Of a DNA stretch of 64,000 bases, positions 50,944-60,924 are shown piece after piece. The stretch lies in the NCBI RefSeq assembly GCF_036884655.1, contig NC_088340.1, forward strand, positions 32,418,501 through 32,482,500. Direction: 5' to 3'. Below the pieces are notes generated by a model. The model made no database searches and was not told where the DNA came from. It worked only from the letters and a program-made list of their open reading frames with translations. Origin of the DNA: Musa acuminata AAA Group (lineage: Eukaryota > Streptophyta > Magnoliopsida > Zingiberales > Musaceae). Numbering within the stretch: the stretch's first letter is position 1; every line of letters begins with the position of its first letter. A program made the translations under genes and the position numbers.

Positions 50944-51012
50944 GACCAAGTTAAATGTTCAAACATTTCAGCCTTAGCTGTGGTTGATGGAAATCTGATA
51001 CGAGAATTAAAA

Positions 51013-51384
51013 TTGAGTAGGAATATATATATATAGGATATGAGTGGATGACCTTCGTGGGAAAAGGACGAAAGAGAGGATGTGAAAGAGGTGAGTAGGG
51101 AAACAGCTTTGGGTTGTGATTCAAAAGACACACTACATAAACGGAACACGATATTGAATGCTCGTCATGAAATCTCAATCCTATTTGCCAATAAAATGTA
51201 CGGTGTTCATCGTTTCCTCATCCAATATTGTAAATGAAAGAAAATGAATATACTTGATTCGGAAAAAGAAGAACTGGTGGCATTTGTATCGACGTATCAG
51301 GCTGTCAATTAGCTCTCATTCCTCTGCCAATTAGGTTTGGTGTTTTGGTAAAGCCTGCAATAAAAGCTTCAAGACCACAAGTCA
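51013..51384. other. Unassigned segment between U2 unit 1 and the pol remnant
   Basis: About 370 bases absent at the corresponding place in the right-hand duplicate (60924/60925). Short frames only; could be the start of the LTR, internal 3' sequence or an insertion. Confidence 0.4.
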
Positions 51385-53978
51385 TTAGATTAATCCTCCT
51401 CGATTGTATCAAATCATCTTTGTACGACTTCTCATACCAAGTGAAGAAAAGCCATTCACGAATGAAAAGTATCTTCTCCAAATTTTTGTTTTAGGAGAGT
51501 CAAAGGCATGCATAAGCCTAAGACTTCAAGCATTAAGCTCAATAATTGTGTACAAATTCAAGCTGCTATGTCAATTAACGGGGCTAATAGTTTCAAGTGA
51601 TGAGGACTTTTTTTTTTTATTTGTCTTGTTGGGACCTGTCACCAACATATCATTAATATACATTAGCAAGATAATAAAATTTTCATCATCAAACATCTTC
51701 TAATAGGCAAGTTTATACTGAATCTATTATCTCCAACATTAATGATAAAGGAAACAATTTTTTTTGCTATTACCTTTGGCATTTGTTTTAAGCCATATAA
51801 AGATTTGTTCAACCTGCAAACCAAGTACTATTTTTTTTGTCCAGCAAGACTCTCTTGTTGGAGCTTATAAATCTCTTTTTCAAATTCACTATGAAAAAAT
51901 ATAGTTTTCATATCTAATTGATCTAGATGTAAATCAAAGTTAAAACTATTTGAGCTATCAAAAGTCAATAATAATAAAAATTATATCATTAAAATCAGAA
52001 CATTCTTTCTGACTCGAAAGAGCTTCTAGGAATCATACACTTGTTCATACATTGATATTAGCTGAAAAGATAGATAAGCTACTTGATATTCTTTCACAAC
52101 TAATCGTGCATTATATACTCTACTTAATTATTGCTAGCTCTTTTGATCTTGTAGGCTCATCTATTTATAACAAATTTTCTTCTTGTGGTAGTGGTACAAA
52201 TTCTCATATTATATTTTTATATAGAGCTTCAATTTTTTTCTATATCACTATCATTTACTAAGACGCATCTGGACTATATGTAGTCTCTTAGAAAGTTAAT
52301 GACTCTCCATCCTCTATTAGAAAATAATATGCAGTATTGCTCTCCCAAATATACTTCTTATGTCAAGTCAATGTTACCCTTTTACAAGTTGATCGTCACA
52401 CATCTTCGGCCTTAATTTGGACTTGTATTTATTCATCATGCTCTTATGTTATCTTAGAAGAATCCTTTTTCACCTTAACTTCAATTGTTTCTTAACTTTT
52501 TATCCATGTGATGTCACTTGTATCATTTTGTAGACCTTCAACAAAGATAACATCTCCTACAATAATATCCTTTCACTCCATCAGTATAGCTTAAGAATAT
52601 ATATTTTTTGAACTTGGGATCAAGCTTTAGTTTTCTTAGAAAGAGTTGTATTCATCCACTTTACCATACATTCTATTGAGGACTGTATGTCACTATATGC
52701 TGCCTCTCAATTTTCCTGAGAAAGCATCAAACCCCTTGCTCATATATTATGCTCCATTATCTATCCACAAACACTTGATCTCTTTCCCTGATTTAAGTTA
52801 TATTCTTGCTTTAAACAACAAACAAATTGAAAATACATCAGCCTTCTTCTTGATTGAATACACTCAATATCTCCTATAATAATCAGTAATAAATGAAACA
52901 AAATGATTTGCTCCTCCGCTAATGACTCAAATTTCAAAATGAATCAAGGTAAGTATGCATTTACTTCTTGTAGTAGATCTGACACATTTTAATCTATGTT
53001 GCTTACTTGTAACATAATGCTCACAAAAAGGTATAATTATTAATTTGAGTCTGGTAATAAAGATTTCATTGGAGAGAATCTTCATATCTCATTCTAATAT
53101 GTGTCCCAATCCCCGATGTCATAATATAGTAGATTCTTTTCTAGAGTCGGATGATATAACGGATGCATCTACCTCATATATGTTTCTCCCAAAAGCATGT
53201 ATAGATTTGTTAGAATCTTCTCTACCTTTATAACGATGAATGCTCGTTTTATAATATTTCAAATTCTATTTTTAATATCGATTATGCAACAAAGTTTATC
53301 CAATTATCCAATTAATAGTAGATTTTTTTAAGCCTTTGACACCATATCAATATAAATCTTTATCTCCATAGCAGCAATGTTGACAATCTCTAAGATATGA
53401 TCATTATCTAGAGAAATAGATCCTCCTGAGATAGGTTGATACTGATAGATTTATTCTAGTCATATGCTAAGATGTTGAATCTACTAGCCAAACATCCACA
53501 AGCTCCTTTTTTTTTCCTTTGGAAATTATTATTGTCTTTGGAATAATTCACCTTCGCTTGATGCATTGAAGGTGAAACTGTAAGAATCTTCTAGCATAGT
53601 TTCTTTCTTTTTATCTATATTCTTCTTATTCTTCCAATATTCCTCTATGTGCCTCATCTTGTCATAATTTTAGCACTTGATATAATTTTTTTTTTCTAGA
53701 CTTTGATCTACTCCATTTAATGCTCCTAGTCGAGCCATGCTCTATTGATCTTTCTGTTATTGTAGATAATGTCTCAATTTACTATAATGTTACTAATCTA
53801 TCTTCCTTATTTTTATGCCTATTGTCCTCTTTTAGATTTATGATTGCAATAATATTAAAGACTAATTGGTTTTGTTGTTGATCAGGTTGATAATGAGTTG
53901 ATCATATGAATCAAGTAGACTTTAAAGATAAAGCTCGGCATGTTTTGTCTTTTCAATATCATGCTCCATCGTAGAAAG
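51385..53978 (-). pseudogene. Copia pol remnant of the U2-LTR family, copy 1
   Basis: Minus strand, many stops. Readable pieces include the reverse transcriptase active site region FIILLMYINDMLVTGPN (51700-51630), an integrase core stretch FVSFITDYY ... KKKADVF ... IDNGA (about 52920-52700) and a decayed zinc knuckle near 53640-53700. The order fits gag, integrase, reverse transcriptase on the minus strand. It aligns over its length with 60925-63560. Confidence 0.8.
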
Positions 53979-54430
53979 TTGGGAGAATAAATTATTAAGA
54001 GTGTTGATATGATCCATTACGATGTGGATTCTAATATACGACAAGTGCAAAACATTTTCGTTAAGATCATATTGTAAGTGACTTGGCTTCATATAACATT
54101 ATCAAGTATTCCAAATCTCTTTTGTTATTATCTTTATTGTGATATCGGATAAAACTTCATCTATAGATATAAGGTACATCATGGCAATTGCATTGTCATC
54201 CATCTCCTTCCACTTTTTGCCATTTGCGAAATTTTTGAATCTGTCTTTAATTAATGTCAAGCAATTATCCTTCCTTAGAATTACCCTTATCTTCATCTTT
54301 TGTAAGGAGAAATTATTTTTGTTGAACTTTTTGATCTCAAACTTTATTACTATTATTTTACTTGATTTGCATTCCTCCTTGAACTGACTCCCCCAATTTA
54401 TCATAAATAATAATTTTACAACTTTTAATT
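53979..54430 (-). pseudogene. Copia gag remnant (U2-LTR family), unit 2
   Basis: Frame at 54404-54102 contains FEIKKFNKNNFSLQKMKIRV, ILRKDNCLTLIKDRFKNFAN and KKWKEMDDNAIAMMYLISID, then KEIWNT. Typical Copia gag N-terminal half, broken after about 100 residues. Confidence 0.85.
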
Positions 54431-54448
54431 TTTTTGAACCTTTGTCTA

Positions 54449-54460
54449 TGGTACCATTAT
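54449..54460 (-). other. Primer binding site remnant, unit 2
   Basis: TGGTACCATAGA on the minus strand, three changes from the initiator-Met type site, placed between the LTR-like end (TTTTTTCA) and gag. Confidence 0.6.
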
Positions 54461-55177
54461 TGAAAAAAGAAAAACTAAAACTAAAAATGAATATGGGTAA
54501 ATAGTATCAATCTAAAATAATAAAATCGAATATCAAAATCAACTAAAATAATAACACCAATTAACATGATAAAATTCTCAATTGGTTGTAGGAAACGTTC
54601 ATGAAAAAACTAGAAGATATTCATAGTAAAAAGATTGAAGTACAAACTTCTCTCTAATACAAGAAAAGAAACATTATATCTTCTATTTTGTAATAGGAGA
54701 AATAGAAAAAGAAAAATTCATAAAACGGATAAACCAAAGAGGAAAGCACAAAAATAATTTTCTTCTCACTTTTTTTTTCTCTTTCTTTTTTTCTCTATAT
54801 TTCTCTTTGCACTGGATGGATGAATCCTTCCTTTTGCATCTTGATGTCTTGTATAGGCATAAGGGGAAATCGTAGATCTCTCCATATCGCACCTTGTATA
54901 GGAGGTTGCAATGATGCACCATATTCCACGCAAATGGCTGCAACCCATCTTGTTTCTTTATTTTATCTTATTGCTTCACATGGAGCATATTCAAAACTTC
55001 ACTTATCTTGATTTTTGTGTAAAATCGATCGTCTAAAACCTCTCGACTATACCTAAAAATATTTTATGCATAGAGATCCATATCAAATTGAATTGATAAA
55101 AATAATACTTATCATTATCATGCTTATGAAACATCAAATGTATAAAAGAAGGGGCTCTCAGATGACATATACAAATA

Positions 55178-55229
55178 ATCCCACATCGATTAGCAATGGT
55201 TCTCTGTTGAGATGGGAGTGGTATAAAAG
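55178..55229 (+). promoter_or_regulatory. U2 promoter of unit 2: canonical USE and TATA box
   Basis: USE ATCCCACATCG (55178-55188) matches RTCCCACATCG exactly. After 33 bases comes TATAAAAG (55222-55229), 33 bases from the U2 start. This is the Pol II spacing; Pol III snRNA genes have about ten bases less. Confidence 0.92.
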
Positions 55230-55254
55230 AAGGGCTGCTGCTAATAGCAAACTC

Positions 55255-55449
55255 ATACCTTTCTCGGCCTTTTGGCTAAGATCAAGTGTAGTATCTGTTC
55301 TTATCAGTTTAATATCTGATACGTGGGTCATCAACCCACTATGATATTAAATTAATTTGTTGTGGGGGAGGGTTCATCGTAGTGGCTTGCCACTGGGACC
55401 CTCATGTGTTGCCTATGCGTTGCACTGTTGCACGGGCTTGGCGCACCTC
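55255..55449 (+). ncRNA. U2 spliceosomal snRNA, full length, unit 2
   Basis: 195 bases, as plant U2 (about 196). Starts ATACCTTTCTCGGCCTTTTG; branch-site recognition sequence GTGTAGTATCTG is intact; the stem-loop II region, gggggagggttca, and the 3' stem ending gcgcacctc are all present. The Sm site, normally AATTTTTTG, reads AATTTGTTG, which should weaken Sm-ring assembly. Followed by a consensus 3' box. U2 pairs with the intron branch site and U6 in splicing. Because it lies in an LTR-like repeat and has a damaged Sm site, it may be a transcribed but non-functional variant. Confidence 0.95.
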
Positions 55450-55462
55450 GATCAAGTCAAAT
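55444..55462 (+). terminator. snRNA 3' box of unit 2
   Basis: CA, nine bases, then AGTCAAAT: exact fit to the plant Pol II snRNA 3'-end signal CA(N3-10)AGTNNAAT. Confidence 0.8.
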
Positions 55463-55587
55463 GGTCAAACATTTCAGCCATAGTTGTGATTGATGAAAAT
55501 CTGATAGGAGAATTAAAAAAATCCAATTATATTATATTTATAATCTGATAGGAGAATTAAAAAATCATCTATTTCAGCCACATTTGT

Positions 55588-55930
55588 TATATATATGTAT
55601 ATGTATGTATATATGTATATGTATGTATACATATATATGTATATATGTATGTATACATACATATATATATATATGTATATGTATGTATACATACATATAC
55701 ATATATACATATATATGTATACATACATATATGCATATATATGTATACATACATATATGCATATATATGTATACATACATATATATATATATATGCATAC
55801 ATACATATATATACATACATACATATATATATATACATATATATATATATATGTATACATATATGTATATATATATATATGTATACATATATATATACAT
55901 ATATGTATATATTTATATATATATGTATAT
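55588..55930. repeat. Complex (TA/TATG/TACA)n low-complexity tract
   Basis: About 340 bases of TATA, TATG and TACA units, full of local palindromes. It produces open frames of I/Y/M/C repeats on both strands that are not genes. It separates the two inverted U2-LTR units. Confidence 0.95.
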
Positions 55931-56145
55931 TGTATTGGAAACAACACTCATCAATTACGTTAAATGATTAAGATGAAGTGAAAAAAACGCCCCAAACGTG
56001 ATGTTCGTGAAAGTCCTTGTAGAGTTTTTAGATTAATGATTTAGTCTACATACGAATACAATGTCTCCTTTTGAGATTAAGAAAAAATGATCAGAAAAAG
56101 AAGAAAGATCAAGAGATTAATTAAACTGTGATTGATTATATATAT
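55931..56145. other. Short unique segment between inverted units
   Basis: About 215 bases without recognisable feature. Confidence 0.4.
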
Positions 56146-56221
56146 AAATATAATTGGATGATTTTTTTAAATTCTCCTATCAGATTTCCATCAATAACAT
56201 CTATAGTTGAAATGTTTGACC

Positions 56222-56240
56222 ATTTGACTTGATCGAGGTG
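56222..56240 (-). terminator. snRNA 3' box of unit 3
   Basis: Same CA(N9)AGTCAAAT signal as unit 2, on the minus strand. Confidence 0.8.
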
Positions 56241-56429
56241 CGCTAGGCCCGTGCAGTAGTGCAACGCATAGGCAACACTTGAGTGTTTCAATGGCAAGCC
56301 ACTGTGGTGAACCCTCCCCCACAAGAAATTAATTTAATATCATAGTGGATCGATGACCCACGTATCAGATATTAAACTGATAAGAACAGATACTACACTT
56401 GATCTTAGCCAAAAGGCCGAGAAAGGTAT
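56235..56429 (-). ncRNA. U2 spliceosomal snRNA, full length, unit 3
   Basis: 195 bases, starting ATACCTTTCTCGGCCTTTTG on the minus strand with intact GTGTAGTATCTG. The first 75 or so bases equal unit 2. Differences accumulate in the 3' half (for example tgaaacactc where unit 2 has gggaccctc), some breaking stem pairing. The Sm site reads AATTTCTTG instead of AATTTTTTG. Promoter and 3' box are intact. Confidence 0.93.
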
Positions 56430-56454
56430 GAGTTTGCTATTAGCAATGGCCCTT

Positions 56455-56506
56455 ATTTTATACTGCTCCCATCTCAACAGAGAGCCATTACTAATCGATG
56501 TGGGAT
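56455..56506 (-). promoter_or_regulatory. U2 promoter of unit 3: canonical USE and TATA box
   Basis: USE ATCCCACATCG at 56506-56496, 33-base gap, TATAAAAT at 56462-56455; same geometry as unit 2. Confidence 0.9.
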
Positions 56507-57241
56507 TATTTGTATACATTGTCTCAATGGAGAGCCCCTTCTTTTATACATTTAACGTTTCATAAGCATGATAATGATAAGTATTATTTGTATCAATTCA
56601 ATTTGATACGGATCTCTATGCATAAAATATTTTTTGGTATAATCGAGAGGTCTTAGACGATCGATCTTACACAAAAATCAAGATGAGTGAAGTTTCAAAT
56701 ATGCTCCATGTGAAGTAATAAGATAAAATAAAGAAACAGGATGAGTTGCAGCTATTTGCGTGGAATGAGGTGCATCGTTGCAACCTCCCATGCAATGTGC
56801 GATATGGAGGAGAGATCTACGATCTCCCCTTATGCCTATATAAGACATCAAGATGTAGAAGGAAGGATTCATCCATCCAGTGCAAAGTGAAATATAGAGA
56901 AAGAAAGAAAGAGAAAAAAAAAGTGAGAAGAGAGAATTATTTTTGTGCTTTCCTCTTTGGTTTATCCATTTTATGAATTTTTCTTTTTCTATTTCTCAAT
57001 TACAAAATAAAAGATATAATGTTTCTTTTCTTAAATTAGAGAGAAGTTTGTACTTCCATCTTTTTACTATGAATACCTTTAGTTTTTTCGTGAATGTTTC
57101 CTATAACTAATTGAGGATTTTATCATGTTAATTGGTGTTATTATTTTAGTTGATTTTGATATTCGGTTTTATTATTTTAGATTGATACTATTTACCTATA
57201 TTCATTTTTAGTTTTAGTTTTAGTTTTTCTTTTTTCAATAA

Positions 57242-57722
57242 TGGTATCATAATAGATAAAGGTTTAGAAAAATTAAAGGTTGCAAAGTTATTATTTATGA
57301 TAAATTGGGCGAGTTAGTTCAAGGAGGAATGTAAATCAAGTAAAATATTAGTAATAAAGTTTGAGATCAAAAAGTTCAACAAAAATAATTTCTCCCTAAA
57401 AAAATGAAGATAATGGTAATTCTAAGGAAGGATAATTATTTGACAGTAATTAAAGACATATTCAAAAATTTCACAAATGACAAAAAGTGGAAGGAGATGG
57501 ATGACAATGCAATTGCCATGTTATACCTTATATCTATAGATGGAGTTTTATCCAATATCACAATAAAGATAATAACAAAAGAGATATGGAATACTCTGAT
57601 AATGTTATATGAAGCTAAGTCACTTACAATATGATCTTAAAGAAAATGTTTTGCACTTGTCGTATATTATAATCCACATCATGATGGATCATATCCATAC
57701 TCTTAATAATTTATTCTCCCAA
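57242..57722 (+). pseudogene. Primer site and Copia gag remnant, unit 3
   Basis: Primer site TGGTATCAT at 57242, then gag from about 57330. The longest frame, 57404-57634, has ILRKDNYLTVIKDIFKNFTN, KKWKEMDDNAIAMLYLISID and KEIWNTLIMLYEAKSL. Cut off at 57722 by the next element. Confidence 0.85.
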
Positions 57723-59046
57723 CGGAGCACCCATAGGTGTCGCCCGTGCAGTTGCCTACCTGTGGCCCGCAGGCTGTCGGTCGTCGGTCACTGTAGATGG
57801 CCAAGGCTGTAAGCAGCCTTTGGCCATTCTGCGAGCACAGTAAGGGTAGCAACAATTGCTGCCTTTTCTCGCCTTTTGTGTCAACAATTTTGATAATAAA
57901 ATTCTTCTTAAAACATAACACACGTAATTTAAAATTAATCTTTCGCATAAAAACTGGCTTTGATACCACTATTAGGAAATCTAGGAGTGACATCACATGC
58001 ATAGCAGAAGAACAAAAAATAAAAATCCTCAAAATTTTCAAAAAGGTATTAATAGTCATGTGAAGATTGGTGCATAAAAACCCGTAAAACTTAAATTCAC
58101 GTGTAAGATAGTGTTATATATAGGGAGATTGTATATATCTGAATTTCTACATATCTATATGATTGGATAAAGGAATTCAAGTGTCCTCATACTATATAAT
58201 GGAATATAATCCTTTGGACTTATCTATCTTCAGTTACCGTATATCTATAGTCTCTCATCCATCTAATATTCCAAAGACCGTATATTGAGCATGGTGCTGT
58301 CAGGCCGATACGGTTTCTCCTTGAGTCTCACTCTAATCGAATTCTCTTATAGAACTCTTTCTCTCTCATTCTAAATGACATTAGCCAAGGATTTGTCTAA
58401 GCAAGAATACACATGATATTCCTCTCATGATACCGAGAGCGGATGATCCTCTATCGACATTTAATAGCCCTCGTAAGGTTGATTGCCACTCCCAATGACC
58501 GGTTATATTAGATCTAGAACTTCCAAATCTATAAGTCTAGTATCAAAGAGTAGATTACTTATATAAGACATCTTTGATATCTTAAGTCTAAGGACAAGGT
58601 ACACTACTAGGATGACAGAATCATTGTTTGACAATAAGGTATCATCAACCATCCAATATTCTGTAAGTAGGTCAATCAGTGAACTCATTCTCCATTGAGC
58701 ACCTACATTGTATCCCTGGTGTCCCTACACGAGCAATTATGAGACCAGCCGCCTCCATCATATGTACGGGTATATAATATACCAGTTTGTTCGGTTATTT
58801 TGATGTCCCTCTTGAGTAACCTATGACTAGGATTATTTAGAGTCTGTGTTTAATGATGAATCAATCTCATTATCATGATCTCGTCACAATCCGATTCTTA
58901 TTGCACAGATTCATAGACATCACAATATATACAACAAGTAATATAAAGTGTGAGAATACTATAATAATAATAAATAAAAAGACTGTGTATTATGTCACAT
59001 ATGTTATCACTCATGTGATTAACTTATAAAGTATCTATGACTAGCA
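57723..59046 (-). mobile_element. Truncated LTR retrotransposon end: LTR plus leader
   Basis: LTR 57970-59046, same family as 21919-23582 but about 600 bases shorter because of internal deletion. A primer binding site (TGGTATCAAAGCC on the minus strand, 57969-57957) and 230 bases of leader (57723-57956) follow on the minus strand before the break. The frame at 58503-58688 is inside the LTR. Confidence 0.75.
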
Positions 59047-59064
59047 GAATGAGCCTTCCACTTT

Positions 59065-59196
59065 AACAATTATAAGACAGTAAATTTAAGTTGGCCCCTA
59101 ATTGAGTTAGTAGGGTTACACCCAAATTTAACTCAAATTAAGACCTAACTTCGATAATAAGGACTTAAACAATTATAAGACAGTAAATTTAAGTTG
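59065..59196 (+). repeat. Direct repeat of about 27 bases
   Basis: acaattataagacagtaaat plus ttaagtt occurs at about 59066-59092 and 59169-59195, spaced by about 76 bases. Confidence 0.85.
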
Positions 59197-59250
59197 TTTG
59201 GCTTGTCATTTATTCATCCAAACTCCCGACTAACTTTCAGTGCATCGTCC

Positions 59251-59491
59251 AAACCTTCGACGTATCGCTTGATCCATTAGCAAGTTGACTCCTGCAACTT
59301 TCGAACTTGGCGCAACATCCGATTCTTCCGGCTCGATGCTCATTTTCTAACTTCGACCCAATGTCTGATTTTTCTTGCTTCAATCATTTTATCTTTTCTG
59401 ATCGAAGTTAGTCTTGCATTGCTTTTCTCAAATAGCACATTATATCGTAAACTCATCAATTAATTTCATCATTAAAATCCGAGATTCAACA
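59251..59491 (-). mobile_element. LTR 5' fragment, inverted, counterpart of 43916-44159
   Basis: Same sequence and same junction with the gag remnant as at 44159/44160, so both places derive from one earlier composite. Confidence 0.8.
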
Positions 59492-59945
59492 TCAATATGA
59501 TTCGTTACGATATAGATTCCAATATACAATGAGTGTAAAACATTTTCCTAAAGAAGATCATGTTGTAAGTGACTTTGGCTTCATATAACCTTGTGAGAGT
59601 ATTCCAGATCTCCTTTGTTATTGTCTTGATTGTGATACCAGATAAAACTTCACCTATTGATATCGGGTATAATATAGCAATTGTGTTGTCATCCATCTCC
59701 TTTCACTTTTTATCATTTGTGAAATCTTTAAATCCATCTTTAATTACCATCAAACAATTATCGTTTGTTAGAATTGCTCTTATCTTCATCTTAAGGAGAA
59801 ATTACTTTCATTGAAATTTTCGATCTAAAACTTTATTACTATTATTTTACTTTTACTTGATTTGCATTCTTGCTTGAATTGACTCTCCCAATTTATCATA
59901 ACTCTATAATCTTTAATTTTTTTGAACCTTTGTCTCTTATATTCT
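59492..59945 (-). pseudogene. Copia gag remnant (U2-LTR family), unit 4
   Basis: Counterpart of 44160-44610. Minus-strand pieces MDDNTIAILYPISIGEVLSG and KEIWNTLTRLYEAK are readable. Confidence 0.8.
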
Positions 59946-60684
59946 TATTTAAAAAAAGAAAAACTAAAAGTAAAAGCGGATGTGAGTAAATAGTATCAAT
60001 CTAGAGTAATAAAATCGAATATAAAAAATAATTAAAATAATAACACCAATATATAACACGATAAAATTCTCAATTGGTTGAGGAAAATATTCACGGCCAA
60101 ACTAGAATGTATTCATCGTAAAAAAAAAATGTAAGTAAAAATTTCACTCTAATACAAGAAGAAACATTATATCTTCTATCTTGTCATAGGAGAAATAGAA
60201 AAATAAAAATTCACAAAAGGGATAAACCAAAGAGGAAAGAATAAAAATAATTCTCACTTGTCACTTTTTGTTTTCTCATTCTTTTTTCTTTTTCTTTTTC
60301 TTTATATTCCTCTTTGCACTGGATGGATGAATCCTTCGTTCTACATCTGGACATCTTAAATAGGCATAAGGGGAGATCGTAGATCTTTCCTCCACATCGC
60401 ACCTTGCATGGGAGGTTGCAACCATGCACCTCATTCCATGTAAATGGCTGCAATTGCTTGCAATCCTTTTTCTTTATTTTATCTTATTATTTCACATGGA
60501 GCATATTAGAAATTTTACTCATCTTGATTTTTATGAAAGATCGATCATCTAAACCTCTCGACATTTTATGCATATAGATCCGTATCAAATTGAATTGATG
60601 CAAACAATACTTACTATTATCGTGCTTATGAAACGTCAAATGTATAAAAGAAAGGGCTTTTCGTTGACACAATGTATATAAATA

Positions 60685-60736
60685 ATCTCACATCGGTTAG
60701 CAATGGCTCTCTGTTGAGATGTGAGTGGTATAAAAG
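60685..60736 (+). promoter_or_regulatory. U2 promoter of unit 4: USE variant and TATA box
   Basis: ATCTCACATCG at 60685-60695 (same C to T change as unit 1), 33 bases, TATAAAAG at 60729-60736. Confidence 0.8.
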
Positions 60737-60761
60737 AAGGGGCACTGCAAGTGGCAAACTC

Positions 60762-60924
60762 ATACCTTTCTTGGCCTTTTGGTTAAGATCAAGTATAATA
60801 TCTGTTTTTATCAATTTAATATATGATACATGAGTCATCGACCCACTATGATATTAAATTAATTTTTTGTAGGGGAGGGTTCACCGTAGTGGCTTACTAC
60901 TGGGACCCTCACGCGTCGCCCATG
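60762..60924 (+). pseudogene. U2 snRNA pseudogene, 3' truncated
   Basis: 163 bases of U2 with many substitutions. The branch-site recognition reads ATAATA instead of GTAGTA, but the Sm site AATTTTTTG is intact. Ends at gtcgcccatg, losing the last ~33 bases and the 3' box. Confidence 0.93.

Larger units (their letters stand above)
50446..51012 (-). mobile_element. U2-LTR family, unit 1, distal part with U2 pseudogene
   Basis: Continuation of unit 1 on the other side of the Copia insertion. It matches 54850-55520, 60360-60924 and, inverted, 56161-56840. Contains the U2 promoter and a truncated U2. The shared sequence ends after gagaattaaaa near 51012. Confidence 0.75.
54461..55541 (-). mobile_element. 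U2-LTR family, unit 2 (most complete, with 56146-57237)
   Basis: LTR-like region of about 1.08 kb directly upstream of primer site and gag. From gag outward it holds a T/A-rich leader, a TATA-type LTR promoter near 54850 (TATACAAGAC type on the minus strand), a GC-balanced block, and then a U2 snRNA gene with its promoter pointing away from gag. Four copies with the same order support this as one unit. The outer border is provisional. Confidence 0.75.
56146..57237 (+). mobile_element. U2-LTR family, unit 3 (inverted relative to the others)
   Basis: Same order as unit 2, on the opposite strand: U2 (antisense), its promoter, the LTR promoter with CTATATAAGAC near 56836-56846, leader, and end TTTTTTCA at 57237 followed by a primer site TGGTATCAT at 57242. 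About 1.09 kb. Confidence 0.75.
59949..60924 (-). mobile_element. U2-LTR family, unit 4 (truncated)
   Basis: Same order as units 1-3. The U2 end is cut at 60924, where pol-remnant sequence begins directly. Confidence 0.75.

Noticed and set aside
55513..55971. Several open frames of I/Y/M/C repeats on both strands
   Set aside because: Produced by the TA/TATG/TACA microsatellite.
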